Positions 1-7,746 of a DNA stretch of 64,000 bases are shown one piece after another. Each line of letters begins with the position of its first letter. Position 1 is the first letter of the stretch. Below the pieces are notes generated by a model, which saw only the letters and a list, made by a program, of their open reading frames with translations, did no database searches and had not been told where the DNA came from. Source of the stretch: an uncultured Clostridia bacterium (GTDB taxonomy: Bacteria; Bacillota; Clostridia; UBA1381); assembly GCA_934462715.1 (NCBI GenBank), contig CAKSIJ010000014.1, positions 20,349-84,348 of the forward strand. The letters run 5' to 3'. The translations under genes and the position numbers were made by a program.

Positions 1-1631
1 ATATATGCATTCTTACCCGAGCCTGTCGGGCTTGAAACAACGCTTTCAAGTATTTCTCTCATTTTTTGAGAGGTTTCTTCCGATATAACCTTATTTCTGA
101 TTTCCGGCTGATAGCTTTTAAGCACTCCGGTTTCATCTCTGATTTCCTTAACAATCATCGGCTTCATAAGATTTCCGCCGTTGATTACAGATGAAATTGC
201 GCATATGTGCTGAATCGGCGTAATAGAAAAGCCCTGACCGAAAGCACTGGTTGCAATATCGGTTTCGGAAAGCTTATCCTTCTGATAATATATACTGCCT
301 GATTCGCCGTTTAAGTCAATTCCGGTTTTTTCGGTGTAGCCGAACGCTCTGAAATATTCCATAAATTTCTGTGAGCCGATTCTCAGTCCCAGCTCCATAA
401 AGACAGGGTTACATGAGTTTTGCACTCCCTGCACAAAGTTCTGCGCACCGTGTCCCTCATGCTTATGACAGCGGATTTTTCTGTCCGCAACCTGTTTAAA
501 ACCGGCGCAGTAAAATGATGAGTTTTCATTTACTACATTTTCTTCAAGCGCTTCCGCCGCTGTAAGAATTTTAAAGGTCGAACCCGGCTCGTATGTATCG
601 GAAATCGCCTTGTTTCTCCACATTTTCTGCATTATGGCGTCGGTTGCCTTTTTTCTTTCTTCTTCGTTATCGGATTTATAACCCTTTAGCTTTTCGTCCT
701 CGTCCAATCCCACGGCAAGATTTACAAATTTTGTAATATCGTTGTATGCGTTTACGTCAAAATCAGGCTTTGTTGCCATTGCGTATATTTCTCCGGTTTT
801 CGGATTCATCACAATACCTGCCGCACCCTCTTTTAATGAATACTCCGTAACCGCTTCTTCAAGATGCTTTTCCAGAAAATGCTGAATCGTTTCATCTATT
901 GTAAGAATAACGTCGGCACCCCGTTTGGAATCGTTTACTTCCTCATAATCGTAATCGGCGTTCGTTCCGGTTGCGGTTCTTGCCGACAATATACTTCCCG
1001 GCTCTCCGTTCAGCTCCTTGTCAAACATAAGTTCAATGCCCATTCTTCCGTCATTGTCATATCCGGTGAACCCGAGGACATGAGGTGCTATCCCGTAGGA
1101 ATAATATCTTTTTGAATCATTTTCAAAGGATATACCCTTGAAATAATCGGAAATTTTCTTTTCCTTTTGTCCTCCGTCACCCGATGAAGCCGTTTCCGAT
1201 TTCTTCGGATTTTTCAATTCGGTTATAGCCGCCGATTCCTCAACGCTCAGTCTTTTTTTAATTATCTGATACTGTGAATTTTCCTTTGTCAGTCTGGAAT
1301 ATATGAAGTCATATTCTAAATTTACGATCGGAGCAAGTCTTGTCGCCACAATTTCGGCGGCGCCGTCTTTTTTAATTTGCTGCGGATTGCACACGAGCGT
1401 ATTTACGCTTGCGCTTTCGGCAAGCGCCTTTGAATTGCGGTCATAAATCGTTCCCCTCATTGCCGATACCTTGGACGAGCTGTTCTGCTGTGCCAGCACC
1501 GCGTCGTTATATTCTTTATAATTAAAAATCTGAAGCTTTGCGATTTTAATTGTCGTAAGCGACAGTATCACCACTGCCGATGTGAACAATACGAATATTC
1601 TTCTTCTGATAAGCTTTGAATTTACCGCCAT
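1..1631 (-). CDS. Penicillin-binding protein 2 class B (FtsI/SpoVD type), 3' end outside window
   Basis: A class B transpeptidase that cross-links peptidoglycan at the division septum (FtsI/PbpB) or in the spore cortex (SpoVD). About 543 residues are visible. There is an N-terminal membrane anchor after a short arginine-rich tail (SKLIRRR), then the dimerisation domain, then the catalytic domain with the active-site motif STFK at about residue 351 (context EPGSTFK) and the second motif SCN at about 406. The window ends just before the expected KTG box, so any PASTA domains cannot be seen. The ATG at 1631 follows AAAGGATAAGAAC. The gene follows ftsL in the usual mraZ-rsmH-ftsL-pbp order, but a hairpin with a short U-tract lies between them. 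FtsI and SpoVD cannot be told apart from this fragment. Confidence 0.93.
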   Translation of the reverse strand, partial: MAVNSKLIRRRIFVLFTSAVVILSLTTIKIAKLQIFNYKEYNDAVLAQQNSSSKVSAMRGTIYDRNSKALAESASVNTLVCNPQQIKKDGAAEIVATRLAPIVNLEYDFIYSRLTKENSQYQIIKKRLSVEESAAITELKNPKKSETASSGDGGQKEKKISDYFKGISFENDSKRYYSYGIAPHVLGFTGYDNDGRMGIELMFDKELNGEPGSILSARTATGTNADYDYEEVNDSKRGADVILTIDETIQHFLEKHLEEAVTEYSLKEGAAGIVMNPKTGEIYAMATKPDFDVNAYNDITKFVNLAVGLDEDEKLKGYKSDNEEERKKATDAIMQKMWRNKAISDTYEPGSTFKILTAAEALEENVVNENSSFYCAGFKQVADRKIRCHKHEGHGAQNFVQGVQNSCNPVFMELGLRIGSQKFMEYFRAFGYTEKTGIDLNGESGSIYYQKDKLSETDIATSAFGQGFSITPIQHICAISSVINGGNLMKPMIVKEIRDETGVLKSYQPEIRNKVISEETSQKMREILESVVSSPTGSGKNAY

Positions 1632-1726
1632 GTTCTTATCCTTTCATTATTATCGGTTCCGGTTACAATATTTTATCGCAATCGGATATTATGACAAATT
1701 TCAACAATTACCCTTATTACACAAAA

Positions 1727-1767
1727 GCCAAAGACCGTTTCAGAACGCTATTCTGACTGTCTTTGGC
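1727..1767 (-). terminator. Hairpin between ftsL and the PBP gene (possible attenuator)
   Basis: A 9-bp stem GCCAAAGAC/GTCTTTGGC encloses a second stem TCAGAA/TTCTGA. On the minus strand it is followed by TTTTGTG. It lies 60 bases after the ftsL stop, so it could end or attenuate transcription before the PBP gene. Confidence 0.6.
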
Positions 1768-1834
1768 TGCACTATTCATTTATTTACGGTATGCCGCACT
1801 ATGTTTCTTATTCAAAATACGTTACCGATATATT

Positions 1835-2308
1835 TTATTTTGCTCCTATTGAAAATATTCCCGCCATATTTCTTTTTAGGCTCTGCGCAGCTTTTTTAAG
1901 TCTGTTTGATAACCCCTCTACCTCTCCGGCAGTCACTTCGGTGACGTCATCTCTTTCAACATTAACATATTCGATCTGGTACTGCTCCGGGCGCTGCATA
2001 TTGAGTCTTGTTTTGGCGATCTTTTCGATTGTTGTAAGATCAATGCTCTGTTCAAGCTCAAAGGCTCTCTGACTGGTATAGCTTTCAAGCTCTGAAATTT
2101 CACTTTGCAGACTTTTTATTTCCTGCTCGGTTTCATAAACCGCAACATTTTTTGAAATCATATAATATGCCGCCATGCACAAAACAACCGCATACACTAT
2201 CGGTTTAAAATTTCTCTTTTCAATTTTTTTGTGAGCTTTTTTCTTTTCTATGTGTTCCTCAGTATCATTTCTTCTGTCAAGCTCATATGCGAGATTTGAA
2301 TAATTCAT
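1835..2308 (-). CDS. ftsL: Cell division protein FtsL-like
   Basis: A small bitopic division protein that joins DivIC/FtsB and the septal penicillin-binding protein at midcell. The 157 residues have a charged lysine-rich cytoplasmic tail (about 1-35), one transmembrane segment (about 36-52, PIVYAVVLCMAAYYMI), a coiled-coil stretch (about 55-95, heptad-like ETEQEIKSLQSEISELES) and an extracellular C-terminal tail. FtsL is poorly conserved, so the call rests on size, this topology and its position between rsmH and the PBP gene. ATG at 2308 has AAGGCG 10 bases upstream. The tail beyond the coiled coil is longer than in many FtsL proteins. Confidence 0.85.
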   Translation of the reverse strand: MNYSNLAYELDRRNDTEEHIEKKKAHKKIEKRNFKPIVYAVVLCMAAYYMISKNVAVYETEQEIKSLQSEISELESYTSQRAFELEQSIDLTTIEKIAKTRLNMQRPEQYQIEYVNVERDDVTEVTAGEVEGLSNRLKKAAQSLKRNMAGIFSIGAK

Positions 2309-2423
2309 CTGCTGACACGCCTTCCTTTAATAATCAACAAGGTTTAAGCAAAACCTTTATATGTACTTCTGCCCGAAAAAATCAAGTAAAGTCCGTTGCC
2401 CTAACGGTGGCGGACATTTTGTT

Positions 2424-3356
2424 TTACAATTTTTCCACAACTCTGAGTTTTGCGCTTTTTGACCTTGAATTTTCGGTTTCCTCCGCTTCTGACGGTAAAA
2501 TCGGTTTCTTTGTAATTAATTTAACAACGGGCTGCCTGTTACAGACACACACAGGGAAGCTCTTTGGGCAAACACAGCCCGTTGCCAGATCAGTAAAAGC
2601 TTTTTTAATGATTCTGTCCTCCAGCGAATGGAAGGTTATAACCGCGAGCCTTCCTCCCGGAGCAAGCAGCTCCGCAAAGTCATCGACCGCATTTTTTAAA
2701 ATTCCCAATTCGTTGTTGACTTCGATTCTTACGGCCTGGAAAATTCTCTTCGCCGGGTGAGAGCCTTCGGCTCTTGCTCCCTTAGGAATTGCCGCCTTTA
2801 TTATATCCACAAGCTCAAAGGTCGTTTCAATCGGCTTTTGGCTTCTTTTTTCAACTATAAATTTTGCTACTCTCGCCGACCATTTTTCCTCGCCGTATGC
2901 GTAGAAAATATGTTCAAGCTCATTTTGCGAATAGCTGTTAATTACATCGTATGCACTCTTTTTATCATTTCTGTTCATTCGCATATCCAGATGCGAATCA
3001 TGCATATATGAAAATCCTCTTTCGGCATTGTCGAGCTGATATGACGATACTCCCAAATCAAGCACTGCGCCGTCAATACCGGCAATTCCAAGCTCGGACG
3101 CAATCTGCTTTATATCGGAAAAGTTCCTGTTGACAAGAGTAATTCTGTCTTTAAATGCGGAAAGTCTTTTTCCTGCCGCTTCTATCGCTTCGGAATCTCT
3201 GTCTATCCCTATCAGGCGAACATTTTTCGCTCCCGACAGAATACCGCAGCTATGACCGCCGCCGCCGAGAGTTCCGTCAACGTACAGCCCGCCGTCCTTT
3301 ATATTCAAGCCATCAAGCGTTTCTTTGTATAAGACCGAAATGTGCTTAAACTCCAT
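2424..3356 (-). CDS. rsmH: 16S rRNA (cytosine-1402-N4)-methyltransferase RsmH
   Basis: Methylates N4 of C1402 in the decoding centre of 16S rRNA using S-adenosylmethionine. The 310 residues match the usual family length. The SAM-binding loop DGTLGGGGHS is near residue 28, the acidic residue IGIDRD is near 50, and the family motif LDLGVSSYQLD is near 102. The C-terminal FHSLEDRIIK (about 245) is also characteristic. The ATG at 3356 follows GAGAGGTATTT. It lies 12 bases downstream of mraZ, as in the conserved cluster (old name mraW), and is probably cotranscribed from the mraZ promoter. Confidence 0.97.
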   Translation of the reverse strand: MEFKHISVLYKETLDGLNIKDGGLYVDGTLGGGGHSCGILSGAKNVRLIGIDRDSEAIEAAGKRLSAFKDRITLVNRNFSDIKQIASELGIAGIDGAVLDLGVSSYQLDNAERGFSYMHDSHLDMRMNRNDKKSAYDVINSYSQNELEHIFYAYGEEKWSARVAKFIVEKRSQKPIETTFELVDIIKAAIPKGARAEGSHPAKRIFQAVRIEVNNELGILKNAVDDFAELLAPGGRLAVITFHSLEDRIIKKAFTDLATGCVCPKSFPVCVCNRQPVVKLITKKPILPSEAEETENSRSKSAKLRVVEKL

Positions 3357-3368
3357 AAATACCTCTCA

Positions 3369-3815
3369 TCAGATGGACAGATTGTACTTTTCGATTCCCG
3401 CAACGATAATTGCCGAATCGTCATCTTCTTCATTCATCTGTTCCCATGCCTCGGCATCCCAGATTTCAAGCTTGCTGTTCGCACCTACAAGTACAATATC
3501 CTTTTTTAAACCAGCCGCTTCAAGAAGCGTCGGAGTAAGAGGTATTCTTCCCTGCTTGTCAAGCTCACAGGTAAGAGCTTTTGAAAAGAATTTTCTTGTA
3601 AACTTCGATACGTTTGTATCTATACTTCCCGGAAGTGCGGCAACCTTTTGCGATATTGATTCCCATTCCTCCTCGGTGTAAAGGTTCAGACACTTTTCAA
3701 GCGGCGCTTTTGTAATATAAACGGTACCGGAAAGCTTTTCTCTGATTTTTGCAGGCAAAATAAATCTGCCGCGCTCATCGAGCTGTCTTGCATATTCGCC
3801 AACGAAAAAAACCAT
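3369..3815 (-). CDS. mraZ: MraZ, transcriptional regulator of the division cluster
   Basis: An AbrB-like double-fold DNA-binding protein that represses the division-wall cluster from which it is expressed. The protein starts MVFFVGEY and contains the two family DXXXR motifs: LDERGRFILPAK near the N-terminus and LDKQGRIPLTP near residue 90. The open frame extends three codons upstream to a GTG at 3824. I chose the ATG at 3815 (148 residues) because AAGGCGG lies eight bases before it but directly abuts the GTG. Four G-rich repeats downstream of its promoter look like its own binding site. Confidence 0.96.
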   Translation of the reverse strand: MVFFVGEYARQLDERGRFILPAKIREKLSGTVYITKAPLEKCLNLYTEEEWESISQKVAALPGSIDTNVSKFTRKFFSKALTCELDKQGRIPLTPTLLEAAGLKKDIVLVGANSKLEIWDAEAWEQMNEEDDDSAIIVAGIEKYNLSI

Positions 3816-3871
3816 CCTATTCACCGCCTTACTTATTTATTCTTAGGTCAAAACACCAATTCAGTTTCTTT

Positions 3872-3909
3872 TTCCACCATTTTAATCCCATTTCAACCCT
3901 TACGCTCCC
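3872..3909 (-). promoter_or_regulatory. MraZ-box-like G-rich direct repeats
   Basis: On the minus strand, GGG/GGTGG units recur with spacings of 10, 10 and 11 bases between the mraZ -10 box and its start codon. MraZ is known to bind short G-rich direct repeats spaced one helical turn apart in its own leader, so this is the likely operator. Assignment is by spacing and position. Confidence 0.6.
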
Positions 3910-3910
3910 T

Positions 3911-3939
3911 ATTATACACCAAACATTTCATTTTTGCAA
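3911..3939 (-). promoter_or_regulatory. mraZ operon promoter (sigma-A type)
   Basis: TTGCAA (-35, 3934-3939) and TATAAT (-10, 3911-3916) are separated by 17 bases on the minus strand, about 100 bases upstream of mraZ. Confidence 0.8.
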
Positions 3940-4182
3940 TACTTATTGTAAAATTTTTTTAATAAATTTTATAAAATTTTAAGGTTAATATCTGTGAAAT
4001 TTTTCAGGCATAAATAAAATCTGTACAAAAAACATATATAAATGATGATTTTCAAGAAAAGTTATCATTATCATAATTATCAAAAAGTATAGTAAATACA
4101 TGAATAACATACAGTATAATATCTTCTTTGCATAAAGTTTTAATAATTATGTAATTAAGACACAAACATATGCAAAAAACAA
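3940..4182. other. AT-rich intergenic stretch, no gene seen
   Basis: Very AT-rich DNA between the mraZ promoter and the terminator of the dehydrogenase operon. I see no open frame with a ribosome-binding site and no clear repeat. Confidence 0.6.
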
Positions 4183-4225
4183 AAAAAACGCAAAGTGCAG
4201 ATTTTCTCTACACTTTGCGTTTTTT
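4183..4225. terminator. Bidirectional intrinsic terminator
   Basis: A 10-bp perfect stem ACGCAAAGTG/CACTTTGCGT is flanked by an A-tract on the left and a T-tract on the right. It terminates the dehydrogenase operon on the minus strand, overlapping its stop codon. Confidence 0.88.
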
Positions 4226-4925
4226 AGAAATTCAGCTTATTGCCTTCAAAATCACAATACAAATAATCTATATTTGAATTTTCTGCCATATCATATAATT
4301 TTTTTGCCGTATCTGATGGATTTTGAGCCGGTTTTGAATCACCGTCAGCTCCCGCCATGCCTTGAGGAGTAATCATCCAACCGGGATGAATCGAATGAAA
4401 TTCAATTTCCGGATACGCATTCTGCATTATTCTCGTTGCCATATTCTGTGCAGCTTTTGACATGCAGTATCCATATTCGCCTTTTCGCCAACAATCTCCA
4501 ATTGAGCCGGCTTCGGATGATATATTTATTACGGATTTTGTCTGTGATTTTTTTATCAGCGGCAAAAATTCACGGAATACACGAAGCACTCCCGCGGCAT
4601 TTACATCAAACTGCCGAAATATAATGTCAAAATCAAATTCAGGATTTTCAAGCATTAAACGTTTGCTGTCAAGCCATATACCCGCATTGTTAAAAAGAAT
4701 ATCAACCGAGGGTGATTTTTCCTCTATAAATTTTCTGCATTTCTGCACTGAACCATAATCTGTTACATCACATACATAGCTTTTGCATCCTTTAAGTGTT
4801 GTCAGCTCATCATTGGTGTTTATATCAAGTGCATAAACAACGTAACCTCTTTTTATTCCTTCTTTTACCAAGCAAAATCCCAACCCCTGAGATGCACCTG
4901 TAACAACTACTGTTTTATTCATCAC
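4224..4925 (-). CDS. Short-chain dehydrogenase/reductase (SDR)
   Basis: An NAD(P)-dependent oxidoreductase of unknown substrate. Its 233 residues have the classical SDR layout: nucleotide-binding TGASQGLG (about 9-16), NNAG (about 80), a catalytic serine in ISSEAG (about 135), and the catalytic YxxxK as YCMSK (about 153-157). It overlaps the end of the upstream zinc alcohol dehydrogenase by about 11 bases, so the two are translationally coupled and probably act in the same sugar or polyol pathway. The GTG at 4925 has AAGGAG nine bases upstream. The ATG one codon later is equally possible. Confidence 0.9.
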   Translation of the reverse strand: MMNKTVVVTGASQGLGFCLVKEGIKRGYVVYALDINTNDELTTLKGCKSYVCDVTDYGSVQKCRKFIEEKSPSVDILFNNAGIWLDSKRLMLENPEFDFDIIFRQFDVNAAGVLRVFREFLPLIKKSQTKSVINISSEAGSIGDCWRKGEYGYCMSKAAQNMATRIMQNAYPEIEFHSIHPGWMITPQGMAGADGDSKPAQNPSDTAKKLYDMAENSNIDYLYCDFEGNKLNF

Positions 4926-5904
4926 ATTTTACAGCTCCTTTAATGAAATTATTTGTATGATGTTCCATATCATAATTTGCCTTATCAAACTCTTCCATAG
5001 AATAAATATGCTTTGTTGCCCCGGTAAATTTCCATATTCCTTTTGAAATTAAATCCAATCCTCTTCTGCAAAGCTCTGTTTCAAATTCTATTCTTCTCTC
5101 ATGGCAATTGATAAGCGTTATAGCTTTCATATTCCACAATTTAAAATCAACTGTTCTGTCACAATCGTTATGAAAACCTCCGACACCCACTCTGCCATGT
5201 GCACACGCTAATGCTCCGGCAAGATTCAATCCGCTTGGGGTTCCGGTAAATTCCATAACATTTTCAAATCCAACATGAAAAATATCGGTCTTATGTCCGT
5301 CTCTTGTTAAATCGGGAGATTCCCATGTTTTCCAATTAAGACAAAATTCAGGATCAAGTTCATCAGGATGATAGACCTCGTCAGCGCCGTATTTAAGCGC
5401 ATTTTCACGCGCTTCTTCACGCAAATCCACTGCCACAATCCGTCCGTATCCCATGGCCTTAAACATGGATATCATGCCCAATCCCATATATCCCGTTCCA
5501 ACAACAACTATTTCATCATCAAGAAGCTTTGGCATCATACGGCTTCCCACACTCATAAGACAACCTATCGGTTCAACAATGGCATCTTCGTCTTTAATAT
5601 TTTCGGGAATATGCATTGTCTTTTGCGGTTCCATAACTATGTATTCTTTATATCCGCCGCCTCCAAGACCTGTTACACGATCTCCTATTTTAAACCCTTT
5701 CACATTTCTGCCCACATCAGCAACATATCCCATTGTTTCATGTCCGAATATTTGTCCCGGCACTGCGACAGTCCACGGATACCATTCTGAATGACACATT
5801 CCCGTATAACGCACTTTAACAAGTATCTGATCATCATTAATTTTAGGAATGTCCACCTCTGCCACTTTACTTTTTCTTGGTCCTTCCATTACTATTTGTT
5901 TCAT
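4915..5904 (-). CDS. Zinc-dependent alcohol/polyol dehydrogenase (MDR family)
   Basis: A medium-chain dehydrogenase that oxidises an alcohol or polyol with NAD(P)+. It has a GroES-like domain with catalytic zinc ligands in TGMCHSEW (Cys about 37) and GHE (His-Glu about 55-56), a probable third ligand region IVEPIGC, and a Rossmann domain with the dinucleotide loop VVGTGYMGLG. The four-cysteine structural-zinc lobe of most MDR enzymes is missing. The open frame begins at 5925. I prefer the internal ATG at 5904 (329 residues) because AAAGG lies upstream of it and not of the first codon, although the spacing (13) is long. It leads an operon with the SDR gene and is divergent from an AraC-type regulator. 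The substrate is not predictable. Confidence 0.85.
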   Translation of the reverse strand: MKQIVMEGPRKSKVAEVDIPKINDDQILVKVRYTGMCHSEWYPWTVAVPGQIFGHETMGYVADVGRNVKGFKIGDRVTGLGGGGYKEYIVMEPQKTMHIPENIKDEDAIVEPIGCLMSVGSRMMPKLLDDEIVVVGTGYMGLGMISMFKAMGYGRIVAVDLREEARENALKYGADEVYHPDELDPEFCLNWKTWESPDLTRDGHKTDIFHVGFENVMEFTGTPSGLNLAGALACAHGRVGVGGFHNDCDRTVDFKLWNMKAITLINCHERRIEFETELCRRGLDLISKGIWKFTGATKHIYSMEEFDKANYDMEHHTNNFIKGAVKCDE

Positions 5905-6037
5905 TTTAACTACACAACCTTTCATGTATTTGATAGTATCATTATATCAGCTGTATATTTATAATGGAATAAACAATCCATACAAAAAGATGGACAAATC
6001 GGTTATTTTATGATATGATATATATGAGGTGTTTTTC
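5905..6037. promoter_or_regulatory. Divergent promoter region of dehydrogenase operon and AraC-type gene
   Basis: On the minus strand TATAAT (5941-5946) gives a good -10 for the dehydrogenase operon, but the element 17 bases upstream is a poor -35. That suggests activator dependence. A short inverted repeat TGGA-N8-TCCA (about 5964-5979) lies just upstream and is a possible binding site for the neighbouring regulator. Confidence 0.45.
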
Positions 6038-6757
6038 ATGAAATTATTATCATGCGGAGAAAGCCGCCATATAAAAAGCTGTATAGAGCATACGCATAAT
6101 TGTTTTGAGATTGTAATAACCATACAAGGCGCTAACACTACAACCATTGCCGGTTCTGAATTTTCCGTGTCGCGCGGTAGTGTTGCAGTAATTCCTCCCC
6201 AAGTGCCACATTCACATTACAGCAATACAGAGTTTTCAGATATGTTCGTTCAAATTACAGATATATTACTGCCTGATGAAGTGAATGTATTTAAAGACAC
6301 GACACACGAAATTGCTACTATTGCTAAAATTATATATACAAATTATATTCAAAAGGACAGCAATTACAAAACTATTCTTCAATACTTGACAGGAGCTTTT
6401 TATGAATGCTTAATCAAATATTACGGAAGCGGTCATAAATACGAGTTCGTATCACAATTAAAAAATATACTTGCACATAATATGTCCGATTCGCAATTTG
6501 TTATTTCCGACGCAGTAAAAAAAATAGGAATAAGCTATGAATATATGCGCCATTGCTTTAAAGAGGAAACAGGGCAAACTCCCCTTGAATACCTTACAGC
6601 TATGAGAATACGGCAAGCCAAACAATATCTGACTACGGCAAAATATTATTCGGTTTCCGATATTGCTTTCATGTGTGGATTTTCGGATTCATATTACTTT
6701 TCAAGATGCTTTAAAAAGCATACCGGAATATCTCCATATAACTATCGAAAATCATAA
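6038..6757 (+). CDS. AraC-family transcriptional regulator
   Basis: A sugar-responsive type of DNA-binding regulator. The N-terminal half is a cupin-like sensor domain with the typical histidine-rich start (IEHTHNCFEIV) and the strand VSRGSVAVIPPQVPHSH. The C-terminal 100 residues form the double helix-turn-helix AraC domain, ending with the signature SVSDIAFMCGFSDSYYFSRC and FKKHTGISPYNYRKS. A GTG three codons upstream (6029) keeps the frame, but GAGGTG sits six bases before the ATG at 6038, so I start there (239 residues). It is divergent from the dehydrogenase pair, which it most likely controls. Confidence 0.9.
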   Translation: MKLLSCGESRHIKSCIEHTHNCFEIVITIQGANTTTIAGSEFSVSRGSVAVIPPQVPHSHYSNTEFSDMFVQITDILLPDEVNVFKDTTHEIATIAKIIYTNYIQKDSNYKTILQYLTGAFYECLIKYYGSGHKYEFVSQLKNILAHNMSDSQFVISDAVKKIGISYEYMRHCFKEETGQTPLEYLTAMRIRQAKQYLTTAKYYSVSDIAFMCGFSDSYYFSRCFKKHTGISPYNYRKS

Positions 6758-6874
6758 TATTTATATAAATGCATACAACAACATTACAGTTTTTGTTTAT
6801 AACTTAGAACCATTTAAACCCTTATTCGCTTTTTGTCACCAAGTCCTAATGATAACAGACTCACTATCTTTTAA

Positions 6875-7156
6875 GGACAACCCGATTTTGTCGTAAAACC
6901 GTATCCTTTTCTTGTTGTTATAACAACATTCTCTGATTATGACGCTTTTGTAAGTGATTCATATACGGGCGAAAACAGAGTGTTCTCGTTCATAAGAACT
7001 GTGAACGATATTGAGTTTCCTGCAAATCAGATAAATGCATTTGTTGATATGACAAACGGAAATGTAGTATGGTATGACTTCTCATACAGCGATTCCGACG
7101 TTACCGAATTTGACGCAATTACCTGCAAACCCATGTGGGATAATTTGGATAAATAA
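6875..7156 (+). pseudogene. C-terminal remnant of a YcdB/PepSY-like surface protein
   Basis: An open stretch of 93 codons without a start codon ends at TAA 7154-7156. Its translation resembles the end of a YcdB/YcdC-type repeat: FSFIRTVNDIEFPANQINA followed by VDMTNGNVVWYDF. These are secreted proteins often carrying SLH domains. There is no ribosome-binding site, and an in-frame stop at 6872 closes the 5' side. I read it as debris from a lost gene, lying just upstream of the split spoIIID. Confidence 0.5.
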
Positions 7157-7296
7157 AATCAAACCGCTCTCAGCATGAACTGTAAAGCTGCATTTAAGAT
7201 TTACACAAAATGAGTGATTTTCCCGGTCACCCGTTATCACAACAATTGTATTTTTCGTTTATTTGCAGCTCTCGGCTTTAGCCTTTTCCGGAAAAC

Positions 7297-7325
7297 ACAT
7301 AATAATGATTTCTTTTACATATATT
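7297..7325 (+). promoter_or_regulatory. Sigma-E-like promoter of spoIIID
   Basis: CATATATT (7318-7325) matches the sigma-E -10 consensus CATACAHT at seven of eight positions. ACATAAT (7297-7303), 14 bases upstream, is an acceptable version of KMATATT. Position and spacing fit mother-cell expression of spoIIID, as known in Bacillus. The match is by eye. Confidence 0.45.
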
Positions 7326-7336
7326 GTATTAAACAT

Positions 7337-7378
7337 TGCCGCCATTCGGGAGCTTATCCCCCGAAATCAGCGGCGGCA
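7337..7378 (+). other. GC-rich hairpin in the spoIIID leader
   Basis: An outer stem TGCCGCC/GGCGGCA encloses an inner stem TTCGGG/CCCGAA. No U-run follows, so it does not look like a terminator. It lies between the putative sigma-E promoter and the spoIIID ribosome-binding site. Confidence 0.6.
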
Positions 7379-7410
7379 TTAATATCATTATTTCCGGCAG
7401 AGGTGAAAGT

Positions 7411-7542
7411 ATGAAAGATTATATCGAAGAAAGAACCGCAGCTTTGGCTCATTACATTATAGAAACCGGTTCAACCGTCAGAAAAACCGCAGCAGTTTTT
7501 CATGTGTCTAAATCAACTGTACATACGGTTGTAGCAAAATAG
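7411..7542 (+). CDS. spoIIID: spoIIID, 5' part, interrupted by an inserted element
   Basis: SpoIIID is the sigma-E-dependent mother-cell DNA-binding regulator that switches early to late mother-cell genes, including sigK. The ATG at 7411 follows AGAGGTG by six bases. Translation MKDYIEERTAALAHYIIETG continues through the helix-turn-helix SVRKTAAVFHVSKSTVH, closely resembling the N-terminal half of SpoIIID. After residue 38 the frame runs into the insertion, adding only TVVAK before a stop, so the unrearranged locus encodes a 43-residue stump lacking the C-terminal DNA-contact region. The missing half lies at 12265-12426. Joined at the shared core, codons 1-36 (7411-7518) plus 12265-12426 give 89 residues, close to the 93 of B. 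subtilis SpoIIID. Confidence 0.93.
   Translation: MKDYIEERTAALAHYIIETGSTVRKTAAVFHVSKSTVHTVVAK
7507..7540 (+). other. Left element junction (att site)
   Basis: CAACTGTACATA (7514-7525) is shared, with one mismatch, with the right junction (12260-12271), and GTACATA is identical. The sequence to the right, TACGGTTGTAGCAAAAT (7524-7540), is a near-perfect inverted copy of the sequence left of the core at the right junction. The inferred crossover dinucleotide is CA at 7522-7523. Confidence 0.85.
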
Positions 7543-7640
7543 AAACTTTTTATATAGAAGCGGCACAATAATGCGCCTTTGGGAAATTTTGCGCAATTCA
7601 AAATTTCTCCGTAACAACCGATTAGAAAAATGCGCAGTAA

Positions 7641-7684
7641 AAAAATCCCGAAAACCGATTAAAATACGGCTTTCGGGATTTTTG
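7641..7684 (-). terminator. Terminator of the cargo gene
   Basis: The stem AAAAATCCCGAAA/TTTCGGGATTTTT (inner extension ACCG/CGGC-like) lies about 60 bases past the cargo stop. It has A/T tracts on both sides and could work in either direction. Confidence 0.85.
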
Positions 7685-7746
7685 CTGTTAAGTTATCGTT
7701 CCGTCTGTATTAATGTAAGCAAATACATTTCTTGATATTCAAAAAA

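Noticed and set aside
7214..7414. Plus-strand open frame ahead of spoIIID
   Set aside because: It overlaps the hairpin and ends at the spoIIID start without a ribosome-binding site or protein-like pattern.
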